A DNA stretch of 64,000 nucleotides from Pelodera strongyloides (GCA_036852015.1 JAANDG010000003.1:124001-188000); one strand, 5' to 3'; counted from the stretch's first letter, positions 11,301 through 24,519 are shown. The notes: generated by a model not told the origin, from the sequence alone. Numbers and translations: made by a program.

Positions 11301-14277
11301 TACGTTAAATAGACATAAGTGGGCTACAATACATCTGGACACTTCTGATGAATAAAAACATGCAAAATTAAAACAACAAGTCAATACGGAATCAAACGCA
11401 CTGATAAAAAAAATGTGTAACTTATTATATTTTAGCACAGGGAGAAGAGTAATTGACAATAAATTAACCAAACTAAAGAAGAAGAAAAAAAGAGTTGACG
11501 TAAACCAAATCTCCCAAATTACTTCAGCTTGTGTGTGAATGTCAAATAGCAAGGTATAGCAAGAAAAACAAAAGAACAAACAAAATAACGAACCTCAAAG
11601 AAAATAAGGATAAAAACAAAGCCGAAGAAAAACACAGTTGAAAAAAACAAACAGATCAAAAATAATTGCAGTCGAGGAAAAATATTGATTTTCATTTAAT
11701 TTTTGAATTTCGGTTTGTGCGGGAAAACATTGTTTACGGTAGTGGCTGGTTTTTAAAATGAGTGCTTGCTACTTGGAATTTATCAACAAACCACACCGTA
11801 TGCAATAAATGTACGCACAAAACAAGCCTAATGAAAGAACCTATTTCTTGAAATATAGGTCTGTGATAATGGAGCCTGGCGTCAATATTATTAATGAGTG
11901 ATTGACGCGCAAACGTAACGTCCTTCAAATAATGTTACAGAAATGTAAAAAAAAAAACTGAACGATTTGTCGGCGGGCGTCCAATTCTGTTTTGTCTGGT
12001 GGTGGATATATATACATTGACATTTCCATTCTATGTTTATTCAGAAAAAATGTGTTTTATTGCTCTTTCCGGAATGACATTACACCTTTTTGCGTGTCGA
12101 TTTTTACTACTTTATTGATTTCAATAAATAAATGCGATGGTTCATCTTATTGTTCGTATGTTCAGGATAGCTTGGGATGTGCCCAAGCAAAGAAAAGGTT
12201 TACGAAACTTTATTGTGTAGGAAGACGAAAACCTCAACGCTAAAAAAACAGCTTCTTTATCTTTATCTACCAACCAAAACCCTCAAAGTATTGTCAAAAA
12301 AGAACGCGTAATCTACTATTCTAAAGAATTGAGAGTGGTAATTATTGGTATTTCAGATATGTCATATCGTCCTTCGCATAAGTATAAAAATGATTGCGAG
12401 CTTGAGTGGACGATATGTGGACGATATTTGGATTTGTGACGAAATTTTTTGTACTGTGTGTAACATTTTCTGTATAGAACAACACATAAAATAGATAAAT
12501 TTATTTTACCGAACAACGAGGAAAATACATTAGTTGCAACCGTATTGTACAATCTCACAGCATAAAAAGCGCTAACCTTATTGAATCCATCTGGTGACAA
12601 ATACTAAAACAGATGATATCTGATGAACTGTGATGTGTCTCCTTACGTGGCGACATGCCTTATCAATAGCCTATGAACATTATAAGAATACAAATTCAAC
12701 CCCATTCAGCATAGATAAATATGAATTTAGTTATCCGTCATAGTCTCAAAAACCGGACGCTACCGAGTCAACTTTTAGCTACGAAATAAACCAAAACTAA
12801 CAGGACGATGAAATCACAAGCTCTAGGGGTAAAAAGGTACAGCAAAAACACAGGAAGAAGCTCAAAATCGGATGAAAATAAAAAAAAATCAAGGAAATAT
12901 ATGAGCACTTTCATTCAAACACCAAACACCTGTAAGAAGCTGCGGGATAAATGCACAGTTGAATTAATACACCGGGAGGGCCACCATTTATAAGCATTCA
13001 TTCTCAAGTTCGAATAAGTACGTAAGCTAAGTTTAACTACACATTATTAGCTAGTTTACGCAAAATGCACATACAAGCTTATTCAATGAACTCTATAATT
13101 GTAAGAAGGGTAGTTGTGCTATAAAAGTATAAAGAATAAGGCTAAAAGTAAGGCTCGCGATAAAAAGTACACTGACGAAGATAGGCTTGCACGCTACGAA
13201 AAAAAAAAGTTACGCCAACACCTGTCGCGCTAGCCGGACTCTCGCCAGGCACGGACAAATGCACTGACTACCCTTTCGCGAAATCTGGGCCACGATTGGG
13301 CGAAAGCGCCGCGTACCCTTTTTATCTTTTTCTGCAACGATTTTCGCATTTTCTTCCGATCGGTGCGCCACCCTTTCGCCGGGGAAACCTGGCGAAAGTC
13401 TGGCGAATACTGCGACGAGATGTAGGCGCACCTGTTTTTTCTTCACCATCAAAGTTTCGCTCGAATATTTCAGCACATAATTTTATTATTTTCAGTCGTC
13501 ATGAATTTCTCGCGAGCCTGACCCCAAGTATTAAATATAATATTGTAGTTACAGTCCTCTCACTCCCTGAAAATCTTTCAGCCTAAAAGAGATAGAAAAT
13601 AAAAGCGGAGTCGTCTTCTAGACGCCCTACTATTAGGCGTCTACGTCTACAGCGCAGTAATCGATAAACATTCTCTATCCGAAAGTGGTTTCACAACTAT
13701 ATGCGGACGTTCGCTTCTGATTCCGTCCACTATTTTCACTTCGGCAAGCCAACGTCGTTCAGGATTTCTTCCGTTTAATGTCTGAAACATTTTCGCATTT
13801 TCGTATCGCACACCTTTTGCTGTATTTAATAAATAAATAAATAAAGTGACTTTAATAAATCTTTATAATAGGTCGATGGATGAGGCAAAGAAAAATGAGG
13901 CAAAAAAACGTGAATTTTGTAAAGACCAAAAGGAACCCTAAGATGTCAGTGCAGTAAGGACACCAACATAATACTAACAACTTATTTCTCTCTGAGCTCT
14001 TATTGTTAGTGGAAATGTTGTTATGTATGTTTATTCATGCACTGTGTGACCGTTGTCTAACTTATTATGAAAATCTGGAATACTGCCGGGAGCCCCTACC
14101 ATAATCTAGGAAACCTGGTCAAAAATATTAAACTACCTCTCTATTAGATACCGCATCACCCCATCCGCTGTCCTGATCCTCATCTAATGGTGTTGTTCTC
14201 GTTCGACAGATTTCTGATTGCGAATCATATGTAAAAGCGTCCTCCGCACCTGGAAAGAAATACGAAATGCACTCTGG
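8382..14277. other. Long non-genic stretch
   Basis: No exon series with consistent splice frames is recognisable on either strand. AT-rich sequence alternates with short palindromes (for example AGCTCACAGCTCACCGGCG near 9750, and GCGAAAG/CTTTCGCC-rich sequence at 13260-13400). Small open frames at 9045-9323, 9370-9733 and 11298-11579 have no recognisable domain or neighbouring exons. Confidence 0.45.
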
Positions 14278-14460
14278 CCATCAGGCGCGCAGCGCGGAAT
14301 TCCGTAGCCACGTCCGCGGGAAAAGACTGCAAATTTGCATTGAAAAATTCGAGACACAGAGAAATCTCTTTTCTTCGGCTCCGACTTTCTCATGTTAAAA
14401 AGCCATCTCTTTTCCGCGAACGCGTTCGCGTTCGCATTCCCGCGCTGCGCTCCTGAGAAC
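14278..14460. repeat. GC-palindrome repeat family (GCGCAGCGCGGAA ... TTCCGCGCTGCGC)
   Basis: Carries CGCGCAGCGCGGAATTCCGT, CGTCCGCGGGAAAAG, GAAAAATTCGAGACACAGA and, at its far end, CCCGCGCTGCGCTCC. The same modules recur near 35119-35165, 36870-36975, 40355-40396, 40920-41015 and 56947-57012. An open minus-strand frame at 14184-14393 is mostly this repeat. Confidence 0.65.
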
Positions 14461-15689
14461 GTAGCGGATCAAAATCAAAGTGAAAGGACATGTTGAATTC
14501 AAATCGCCCATCGCTTTTGGTCACTTTGTGTTGTTAATGTGCTGATAGAGTAAGAAGATGCTTTGGCCGTCGAATAGCAATCACCGTTTACCAAGTTCAA
14601 GCTCACTATCAATACGATTAAAAATTTGAATCACTCATGTTATGAACGTACCATTCCAATTTTCGAGCCCTGGTAGGTTCCTGCTGGTTAGAGGTTGCCA
14701 TACCGGAGAATCAGGAGAGGCATAGAACTCGCTATTGGCTAAATGTGATCTCATACTCATATGATCTATAGGGTAGGAGTATTCGTAAGAGTATACAGTA
14801 AACCCAATGCGCTATCGCGCTAACAAAGGATACGATAGAGTAAGTGTATACGTAAGAGTATACAGTATACTATAAAGTAAGAGTATTCGCTATAGGCCCA
14901 TAACATATAAAAGACATCCACTCACTCCGTTTCCCAACACGACAATCCTAAATCCCAGAGGTTTATTTTAATAATTTTTCCCTGCTATTTAGAATTTCTG
15001 CCCTTGCAGCTCTTGCGGTAGGAGCCTACTCACCTTTTTTTGCTAAATGCACTTGTTGAGTACGTCTAGGACTAGAGTTCGGAAACATTACCATAACTGT
15101 AAAAGACCTCATTCCAAAATACTCTAAACTGGCTGTGCACCATAGATACGACTTGATGAGTTACTGCGAGCCAAGCAGTGTGCAACTAAGGCCCCAATCG
15201 TCGGGTCACTCGCTAATTCAGTATGTCCTTAGTTTAAAAAATAAAGTACAAAGACCCACCCATTCTCTGCGAAGGCCTTTCCTTGATGCCCCCGTTTTGT
15301 ATACTCGATCTGGCTGCTTTTTGTTGAATTACAGTAACTGGTTGATATGTAGCGGGTGAAGAACTGGAGAAACAACAGCAACAACAATACTGCTCTTTGA
15401 TCACATTTTTTATCCGTCTCGCGTGAATTCTAAACTTATAAGGTTTGTCATCAAGGTAATCGAGGTAATAAATCTTCTACGCCACAAGAGCGTGCACCTT
15501 TATTCACGGCATGGAAAGTCACGGCGTCTCTGTTAGTCGGGCTCCGGCTCCCTCATTTTTTTCTGTATAGCTCCACTACGCCCCTTTTGGTGTTTTTGTC
15601 TGACTTCACTTCTGGTTTAAGGTTTACTGTACTAATCGGACTGTAATATTTTTCAAATATAAAGATTTCTTTCAAATCATAAAGTTGAC
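14461..15689. other. Downstream flank of the neuropeptide receptor, nothing firm
   Basis: If the receptor has a cytoplasmic-tail exon it should lie here, but I found no acceptor with a compatible frame. The region contains repeated GTAAGAGTATACAGTA words at about 14785-14885. No RNA gene is seen. Confidence 0.4.
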
Positions 15690-18600
15690 TCACAGCGCCA
15701 CTTCTCTATAGTCCTTGTTAAAGATGTAGTAAATCACACAGTTCACTGATGAGTTGAATATGACGAGAAAGTTTGATGCATCTGATAGTAGGTTTAGAAG
15801 CAGAGGGTCGGGGTCGCAGAAGGTTTCGAACAGGTTCACGAAGAGAGCCTGAAAACCAACTACTGTATTGTGCTGCTTAAAAGAAATGGATCAAAAGACG
15901 TAGCAACGATGCGGTTCTGAATCCCAAATCGAATCTTTAGTCGCATAGCATGTGAATCGCTGGAAATGTCAGTATGGGATGTTTTATACGCATTTCCGTC
16001 TGAGGGTTGCCTATTCATTATATTTTATTTATATAATCAATCAACCTTTAATATTATTAATAATAAACTGTTCTAGGACAACGTTGTTCAGCTTGAGATT
16101 CTCTACAAAACTGCGTGGTTCGTGGCTCTGAACTGAAGGACGCGACCCTGGCTACGTAACAAAACTAACTAAAGGTAGGTAACCAATAAATTGCGAAATG
16201 TATCGTTGCGCCTACCAGCGTATTACATGCTAGGAATAGCACGACGACCATAATCATAGTAATTGTGTCATCTCCTTTGGCAGCGCCGTCGTCAACTCTT
16301 TCATCACTAAAATTGTTCTGTATAGTTTTGAAATGTATTTACTAATTTATATTCAATTGTATTATTTTACTAATGTATTTTCCGTTATCCACGTGACGTG
16401 ATGACTGGAGGAACGTTTGACGAACACCTACAGTGGCATTGTTTTTCGCGAACACATCGATTTTCATTGCCCAAGAGCATGCTTTTTCCATCAATGAATT
16501 CCTTACTACCCAAAGACTGCCTAGTAAATTTCTGAAGTAAACAAACTATATGAGTGCCGTGGCCCTGAAAACTAAAAAAAAATCAAAACTGATAAATAAG
16601 ATCGCTCACTTTGGTTGAGGAACGACCAGGACATGGTCCAGGCTCTGTCGGCACACGATGAAGGCATTCAGAATAAGTAGGAACAAAAAGGGGAGCAAAG
16701 TCATGAGCACCATATACATGTAGACGTTGTAGACAATATTTATTGTGAAGAAAAGAGTGGTGGGACAGATTTCGATTATCGTCTCCTGAAGGAAAGACAG
16801 CGCAAAATTTATTCATTCAATTCAATCAAGGAGTATTTATTTAAAGTCAACAAAAACGAGCATAATACATTTTTATCGAAGAGCACGACTACAGCATCCT
16901 GGCCGGCTAGCACCCAATACCACGCAATAAGAAAAGTCGCATGTTTCCTGACATATTAGCCAACCATGTCCCGCGATTAAACATTAGACAAGGCCTTGTG
17001 TTCGGGGCAAGGCCCCTGATTAGCGCTCGCAATAAGGACGGAATCCCGCGTTTCCCGCTAGTTTGGAAGAAAACATGAGATTATGTCTTCCGCTAAGCTG
17101 CAAGTGAAGAACAGAGTATTACGTGTACTTGAAATCAAAGCTCTGATACTAACCTGACTCCCTTTGTGGTAGCATTTTCTTAGATTAAACTGCGGAAATC
17201 GTAGAGAATTGTACAGTATGCTAAGCACGACAATACTGTAGCATATTTGCTTGGCTTTTCGTATTGAACAGTACGATGCTGCGTACCGCTTACAGCAAAC
17301 ACTTACAACAGTCTAAAATGAGGAAAGTTTAGAAATCAGAGGAAGAACATCACGAACGCAATTTATTATCCTTACACACATGAAAAGTTTTCCCTGGAAC
17401 GTGTGTTTCACAACAATTTACGGCGCTGACAAGTATCAATGTCAAATGTTGTCGTTATGCTTTAAAATTACATTTGTTGTTAAAAAAAGTCCTTTTTTTC
17501 ATCAGTTTCAACTTTCAACTATTGATTTCGGCAGTTCAAGCCCAAGCCAAATTCCGGAAAGCTCACATTTACGAAACAATCAAAGGCAGCGGCTACGGTG
17601 AAGTATATGCTGCACGTCTGCGCCATGTATCCGAAAGGAAGAGTGTAGACGGTTGTGTACGGAGCGCGTGCCAACTCGGGGATGTATGATCTAAAACGAT
17701 TATAATTATCTCTTTCAGTACAACATGGCTAGTTTGTTGTAAAATATAGAATATTTTTAAACCTTTAAATTATATGACGATGTTTCCATCAACTATGAAC
17801 TACATAAGAACTTAAAAACTGGTCAGTGAGTGTTGGAAAGATGGTATATACATCAGAGTGTTTTCTCAGAGCTTCTTTTTTACAACGAGGAAAGAACAAT
17901 GTGCAAATAATCAGGGAAAATGTGATTATTTGCACATTGTTCTTTTCTGGTTGAAAAAAAACCGCAATACATTGTGACATCTACATAAGAACTATTAAAA
18001 TGGGGACTGGATAAGTCGAAATCAAATGAATTAGACTTTACCGTGCACTATCAATCCAGAATATGAATAGACCCGTGAGAATGACCAGAAAATCCGAAAA
18101 CGCCAAAAATAGGAGATACGTATTGGCGGAGGTACGCATCCTAGAGAATCTTATGGTATAACGCTAAGGACGAATTCTATATGAATTTATGAATTACTGT
18201 GTGGTTTGCCTATAGGAATGACGACAATTATTATGTCAAATATTTCATCGTTAGGTTGACAACAAATATAAATATAAACATCATATACAGTAAAGATTTT
18301 AAGAATGGTAGTTTGTTGACGAGGTGCTTCATCGTCTAAACAATGGTCCCGCTCTACCCATCTTTGTGATTTAAATAGAGAAGAATTGTCTTTTGTCTTT
18401 TATTCTAAAACCTCGGGAGTCGTAAGGCTCGGCACGTGCCTACTTTACTTTATTTCTACCCCTCTGTTGATAGAACAAGATGAGAAAAGATGCTCACCTC
18501 CTCCTTGAATAAATAAATATGTTGATTATATTCGTGCACACACCAAAAACGGAGAGCGTGGGTAGTGCAACGATGATGAGCAAGTAATTATACCTGTAAA

Positions 18601-18846
18601 TATTGTCAACATTCAGTAAAACAAATCAATCGATAATCGAGAAACAAATCAATCGATAACCGTCTTTGGTGAACATGCGAAAGCAGACGAAGTTACAGTA
18701 AATTTACAAAAATGCAAATTTTGAAAAATATGTAAAATGTGACAAATTTTATGAAACTTCACTTACCACGCATATAAAGGTGAGTAGTCGTCGGTTTGTA
18801 GATCCGAGCACATACACTCCGTGTGATTGGTGTCAGTGGTTGCCAT
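15690..18846 (-). CDS. Rhodopsin-family neuropeptide (FMRFamide-like) receptor
   Basis: Eight exons: 18767-18846, 18498-18593, 18042-18140, 17567-17690, 17154-17312, 16610-16785, 16216-16306, 15690-15848. All junctions keep frame; total about 310 residues. A short extracellular N-terminus with an NHT glycosylation site is followed by TM1 (GVCTNIINIFIYSRRR), TM2 (NTYLLFLAFSDFLVILTGLF), TM3 (CSIYFTVAAAFDCF, with no DRY), TM4 (ICYSIVVLSILYNSLRFPQF), TM5 (YMYMVLMTLLPFLFLLILNA), TM6 (TITMIMVVVLFLACNTL) and TM7 (ASNFLVIFNSSVNCVIYYIF, an NPxxY variant). This pattern is that of nematode FMRFamide-peptide/myosuppressin-type receptors at the neuronal membrane; ligand unknown. It ends EVAL-TGA directly after helix 8, but CT-GTGAGT there is also a fair donor, so a tail exon may be missing. 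The join between exons 4 and 5 is the least certain. Confidence 0.85.
17891..17945. other. Perfect 23-bp hairpin with 9-base loop in a receptor intron
   Basis: Arms AAAGAACAATGTGCAAATAA+TCA (17891-17913) and their exact complement (17923-17945) surround GGGAAAATG. The size fits a small-RNA precursor but also a minimal transposon relic. It lies in the intron between receptor exons 3 and 4. Confidence 0.7.
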
Positions 18847-18874
18847 AATGCTGAACGGGTAAATAGTTAAAAAG

Positions 18875-19012
18875 GGGCCATATTCAAAACTCAATTCTCC
18901 ATGGGGAATTCCCCCCGACTTTTTCTCTGCGTGTCTCACATTAGAATGCTATTTTTTGCCCACGGGGACTAGTTCCCCGAGGGAATCGGGGTGGTGAACA
19001 TGATATGGCCTT
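18875..19012. mobile_element. Palindromic miniature element (GGCCATATTCA ends)
   Basis: Just upstream of the receptor start codon. Arms GGCCATATTCAAAACTCAAT / GTGAACATGATATGGCC, with inner CCATGGGGAATTCCCC. The interior (CTTTTTCTCTGCGTGTCTCACATT) matches the element at 34982-35116. Confidence 0.7.
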
Positions 19013-19179
19013 ACAAATAAGTTCTGTATGTTTTATATCGCAACAACGCCATATATTGTCAGTGCTTGGTTGCATGAACAAAATGTATATTCCCATCGCA
19101 GGAATGACACCAAATGGTAGATGGTAACTCTGGCCACGATGAAACGGTTTCAGATGCCTTCCCACTGCATCAACTGATT

Positions 19180-19472
19180 AGCCCGTATTCTCGCGCCACT
19201 TTGGGAGAGGCATTTTGGTAGGTCATTCGCAATCTCCTCTGGTAGGTCTACCACAGTGGAAATGGTAGAGGCCTACCAGTGGTAAGCTCTGGTAGTAGTG
19301 GTAAGCTCCCCAGGTAGGCCTAATGCATGCAGCAGCCCTCCCAGTCCGCTACCAATTGGGAAACGGTGATACGCAACGCGCCTCCTACCAGTACACCAGA
19401 ATTAGCGCTTTTTCTCCCACTGGTAGGCCATTCCCAACTGGGAGACCTACCAGTGATGCGAGAATACGGGCT
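19180..19472. mobile_element. Palindromic element rich in GGTAGG/CCTACC (AGCCCGTATTCTCGC ends)
   Basis: Ends AGCCCGTATTCTCGC and GCGAGAATACGGGCT are exact inverted repeats. The body is built of TGGTAGG and CCTACCAGTGG words in both orientations. No coding capacity. Confidence 0.75.
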
Positions 19473-19848
19473 ATTATGTAGGTACCGGAGCGTAAAGATT
19501 CATAACATGCTGGTTTGTTGTCACTACGCGATACTAAGAGATTTCTTAGTCTAATCATATGCTGTTATCCTTCCTTCATAGGTTACAAAAACCGGTTGTA
19601 CTCCGCTTTAATTATCCAAGCAATTGTACTAAAAACAGTACGCTCACCTTCCATTCGCACCTCGTGCATAATAGATCAATTCAACGGCGGAGACCATTAA
19701 CATCTAATGGCTTTAGATCAATTAGAAATGTTCTCTTTCGCCGAGCTAATTGTATGTTGTTGTCAAAGTTTTGGCCACAATTTACTCATTATGTATTCAA
19801 TGACTCAAATTTCAAGGAAACATTGCTCTCTTCACAAACACTCTCTGT

Positions 19849-19851
19849 CCC

Positions 19852-19890
<39 letters not shown>

Positions 19891-19921
19891 TCCCTCTCTC
19901 CCGCTCTCTCTCTCTCTCGCT
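19849..19921. repeat. Simple repeat (TC)n / TCTG
   Basis: An imperfect run of CTGT then CT dinucleotides. The open frames across it (Ser/Leu or Arg/Glu runs) are low-complexity artefacts. Confidence 0.9.
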
Positions 19922-20097
19922 TGTGCAACGTTTGAAGAATCCATTATAGACCATGTGTTTCATGAGTCCCTGAATATCTACGAATAAGTTGCCATTGAAA
20001 AATACAATGTGAATTGTTTGCAATGTTCCCATAGGCTTTTTATTGTGAAATGTTCGTGAAGGTCATATTTCCCGGAGCTCCCCTCAAGTACATCCAA

Positions 20098-20515
20098 TTA
20101 AAGGGTCAGGCCCATTTCAAATGACCCCTATTTTTGATGATTTCATCTGATTCTCCATGTCAAATATAGTACGATACGATATTTTTCTAATTTTCAAGCG
20201 TAAAATTCACGTAGTATTCAGCAATTTACCATTGCCAGTCATACCCAACTATCTATCGCAGCTGTCACGCCCCTTCGCGCTAATTGGGCAATATGTTCTA
20301 TTGGGCGTGGCAATTGCGATATTGGCCAATCAGCGCGAATGGGCGTGCAAACTGCGATAGATAGTTGGGTATGGCTGCCCACGGTAAATTGCTGAATAGT
20401 GTGTGAATTTTGCGCTCGAAAATTAGAAAATTTTTGCATCCTACTATATTAGACATGCAGAATCAGATGGAATCATCAAAAATAGGGGTCATTTGAAATG
20501 GACCCGCCCCTCCTT
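20098..20515. mobile_element. TTAA-bordered miniature element (AGGGTCAGGCCCATTTC ends)
   Basis: Long inverted arms: TTAAAGGGTCAGGCCCATTT then CAAATGACCCCTATTTTTGA, mirrored at the right by TCAAAAATAGGGGTCATTTG ... CCGCCCCTCC. A second inner palindrome ATACCCAACTATCTATCGCA is mirrored at about 20352. It touches the element at 20514. Confidence 0.75.
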
Positions 20516-20694
20516 AGAGCGAAATACCGGCCGGTTTTTGAAACACACCGAGTACACCAGCATTCTTATGCAGAATATGCAAATTAGCATAAATTCGAAT
20601 AAAAAATCGAGCAAAATCGAGCAAATTAGCATAAATACACAAGAATTCAGTTGTCCGCGATGCGTTTCAAAAACCGACCGGTATTACGCTTTAA
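20514..20694. mobile_element. TTAA-bordered miniature element, ACCGG family
   Basis: Left TTAGAGCGAAATACCGGCCG, right CCGGTATTACGCTTTAA. Internal AATTAGCATAAA motifs are present. It adjoins the previous element with no spacer. Confidence 0.8.
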
Positions 20695-23600
20695 TAAAGC
20701 CTGCATACCTTCTTTCCCGAAGGTCGACTATAAATTAGGCGAGGCATGCAACAGCGTAGGTCCGGTCTAATAAGCTTGCGCTTTTTGTGAAACCTTATAT
20801 TTACTTATTCTTTCGTAAGTGCCCTCAAAATAGTGAATGTTTTTCGCCCATACCAAGACATAGTGCAATAAAATATATAAAAAACCTACTCAGTAACCAA
20901 ATCCCATATGCCGGGTGAAGGTTGATGCAGTGGAATAACCTTTGCCATTTTTGTGCGTATAGGTCTTTTTGATACTGTATAAAATATATGCTATGAGAAC
21001 AAATATTGAATGCGTATCGATCATAAAATCATACGATAGTGACACGAGGGCATGGGTTAGGAGATAGACTGTTGAACAAAATGTTTGTGAATGTAATGCA
21101 AGAAAAATAGTGAAGAAATAGATTCCCAGAAGGTTGTTGTCAGGCCGAATATAGAGAATTTTGTTTTCTTTAGTTTCACTCTCAAAACGTATTGATATAG
21201 TCAAAGTCAAGGTAGTTGAAGCGTTAAAGGGACGGGCTGGGCTCACTTCGCGGTCGGTAGTTTTTACTTATCTTTATCAACTGTAAGAAAAATTCAGGGG
21301 CAAATTTGGTCCCAATATCAAATCACAAGCTCAAGTTCATTTTTGTCTCAAGTCTTCTAGAACTCATGTGTCGGTTTTGTCCTTTTCATTCTCAAAAGCC
21401 ACTGTCAGTTTGCTACTGTATGCGGAGTTATCACACGGTAAGTGCAAGCAGCGTCCACCTATTGTTAGGCATACTAATTCTTGTCGCTCATGAAATGCTG
21501 AAAGATGAGGAAGGAAAATGCCTAAAAATGGCAGGCTTGCGAGAAAGCAAAATTTAAACATGTAAGCAACGCGGAGTACACCATGAAAGCCGCAGTGCAA
21601 GCACTCGAAATTTAGCGAATAAATTTGTCAAAAATCCCAGGAACTACCTCACAATAGCATTGGAACGATCAACATTGAAATAAGAGGAATATTCAGTCAC
21701 CATCACTATCTTCGCTACGCACGGGTAACAATAGAAATCGCTCCGTGCAAACCATTTAGATGCGGAAAAAGTAAGGAAACGGCTATCTAATGCTTCAGCC
21801 TCGTATCATTCTGATCTATGCTCAACGTTTAGTTGCAAGCCAAGAAAAAATGCAAATTCTAAAATGAAATCTGCTTTTTTCAAAAGTCTGCCGATGAAGG
21901 AGGTCTTTCGGTTTAGGTGGCACTGGGAGCGCTTGGCCCTCCTGGAAACTATATTAAATTCTAATTTCAGGTAGCGGCACCCTCTGGGGAATTACTTTTC
22001 TCAATCATCCTCGAAAAGTAGAAAAATACATAGGGCAGTAAATTCAATTCCCCTTCAATTTCGGGTAAGGTATGGAAAATGTTTTAAACATTCTCCAATG
22101 ACGGACCTAGTTGTATCCGCTGGGGAGAATTCCTGGGAAAATTCCTCCCCCTTGTATTAGTTAGAGGGTGGTGAAGTGAGCGAAAGAAGAAGATAGAGAG
22201 GTGATGTGGTGTGCCTATATATAAATTATCGATCGAGACTATAAATATCATACCGAAACTATGAAAAATCATCGAGGTGGGTCCCAACCATCGCCCTGTG
22301 GTTGTCAGGATTTCAAATATTGCAAAGGTTGAAGTATTATTTCTTATTTGACTATTTCACTCTTACATTCAGCCCTCTCCCTTTCAGCACGCTCTCTCAT
22401 CATTTCCTCTCTTTCTTTCCTTTCCCTCATCATCTACTTTCTTCTATGCAGATTATATGCAGATGCCCGCAAAGCTCATGGTCCTTTGATGGAAATATAT
22501 TTCTGATGCTTTGTTTTTGTTTGTGCTGTTTTGTTATGCTAATTTTCCCTGGAGTGGATCATATCATACCGTAAAACTATTCAAAGAGAAAAAAGCAAAT
22601 ACCACTGAATATTCACCCTGTAGGCTGCAAGTGTAGCACATCGGTTCTTTATTCCGAGGCTCCCATAGCCATCTTATGAAAAACTCGCGGAATGCTACTT
22701 TCATATTTGCCAAAGCTCTGAAAAATTTACGCCGATAAGTTCACACTTTCCCATACATAAATCAACGAATATTTCCCATAAGCAATATGAGTAAACAACA
22801 GCACAGTAAGTCCACGTTTATCACGTAGGAGTTTCTAGTGCGGCGGAAAACTTTGCCGAAAATCGGTTAAAATACCTAAACCACGCGCAAAATGAAGTTC
22901 AATTTAGGTCCGTCCAACGCAATCCATTTATATGGAAATTGAAGTAAGAAAACGCGCTTTGCCTATTTTTGGGTTTCCCAGCGTCTAGTGTGGCCCACAG
23001 ACGATGCAAACTTAAAAACAAATCACGTTTAGCGTAGATGTCCCACTAGAAGAAAGTAATCCTGCATGCGCAGGGAGTTGGTGATGTGGGCGAGAGTGAC
23101 GCCGCGCACATGTTTTCTCAGAGCAGCATCAAGAACAAATGTATTTGACATCCATTTCAGGAAACATTGGGTTTATCGTTTATGGCAATGTTTTGGAATT
23201 ATAGTTTTGACAATCTTTTCTAAGTCACAAAAACTATTTTTCACAATAAAAGCCTTTTCTTAGTTTCAGATAAGTTCAAATCCCTTGTCGATCCCACTGC
23301 CTTTCCAAATCTTCCAATGTCTACATCTAATTCGGACCATTGGGGCGTCAAATGTGTCTAATTATGGATAGGTGGACATATAATACATGTGCATGTATGT
23401 GGGCGAAATAATGGACATTTTTGGATGACATATGATAATGTGAAAAATATAAAGAAAACCAGCACAGTGAATTTGAAGCTTCAGGGAGAAGCAACTGCTG
23501 AATGTAAGAGTAAGACATCATCAAGACTGCTGAGGCTATATTCAGTACAACAGCAACGCTTCCGTCATGGAAATATCCTCTGGCGACAGAATATAGCATT

Positions 23601-24171
23601 CTGGTACGAGAGACGCAGAGAGGTAGTTCGCTTGAATAACTCAACCAAGGTATAAATTTTCATGGAACGGAATAAAGAGTTATAAAAATATAAAAACTTG
23701 TTTTGTTTATATGATTCTCCGAGCACGACAACATATTTTGTCAAAGCTCACGCATAAATGTGGCCCCTTCTGTGAACAATGAAACAAAAAGGAAAAAGCA
23801 TCGAACAGGTGTGCATAAACACTAAGAAAAAGAAGAAATATGAAAATTTTACGAGGTTCTTTAAAATAATGACGCAAGTCTGAGTTGCTATTCTCAACCG
23901 CATTTGCAACGAAGGTTTATTCTTTGTCAGTTACTATCGGGCCCAAAATTTATTTTCTCAGAGTAACTGCTTTTTATAAACACTATTTGCAGTGTCTGTG
24001 AGGCTGGACTTCACTCATAAAAATAAAAATAATAATTAAAATGTGTTTGGAATGTTTTTCATTCCCTTTTGGGTAAGCAAACAAAATATTGAAGTTTGGA
24101 CGTATGGGCATGGAGGCACAACAACGAAGGATAGGTAGTTTAAAAAGTGGTGAACGAGTCAAAGAAACGCA
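20695..24171. other. Gene-free stretch
   Basis: No recognisable exon, RNA gene or protein domain on either strand. CT-rich tracts near 22370-22440 make hydrophobic-looking frames of no significance. Confidence 0.45.
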
Positions 24172-24305
24172 TAATGGGGTTTCCAAGTATACCAAAAATT
24201 CGGTGTGATTCTGTCAATACTACCGTATTTCTACACGAATAATATGAAAAATTCTCGTGTGCTTCCAAGATACTGTAAATTTTCAGCATACTTGGAGACC
24301 GCATA
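24172..24305. mobile_element. Short palindromic element (GGGGTTTCCAAGTAT ends)
   Basis: Starts GGGGTTTCCAAGTATACC and ends AGCATACTTGGAGACC, with inner TACCGTATTTCTACACGA / CTTCCAAGATACTGTAAAT. Half copies lie near 39160-39226 and 48196-48260 (TTCCAAGTATCCCAAAAATT). A GGGGTTTGCAAGTATGCC relative lies at 58036. Confidence 0.55.
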
Positions 24306-24442
24306 AGAACACATAAGGGCTATCAACGCATAAGAACACCATCTGTATTGATATCGCTGATATGTTATCAAATTCGGTGTGATATCTGCCACGCAGCGCG
24401 AACTTTTCACTTCCACGGAACAAAATTTTGATCGGAACTACT

Positions 24443-24519
24443 GGCTGAAGAAAAAACTAGTCTCAAAAATTAAATTAACTACTGGTTGAAGAAAAAAACT
24501 AGTCTCAAAAATTAAATTT
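24443..24519. repeat. 38-bp tandem duplication
   Basis: ACTGGCTGAAGAAAAAACTA followed by GTCTCAAAAATTAAATT is repeated immediately as ACTGGTTGAAGAAAAAAACT with the same continuation. Two units, one indel and one substitution. Confidence 0.8.

Noticed and set aside
14184..14250. Possible tail exon of the neuropeptide receptor (VRRTLLHMIRNQKSVE)
   Set aside because: It has a good TTTCCAG acceptor and a stop, but its phase does not fit the only donor at the end of the last receptor exon.
19559..19987. 142-residue plus-strand open frame
   Set aside because: Half of it is Ser/Leu from the TC repeat and no domain is present.
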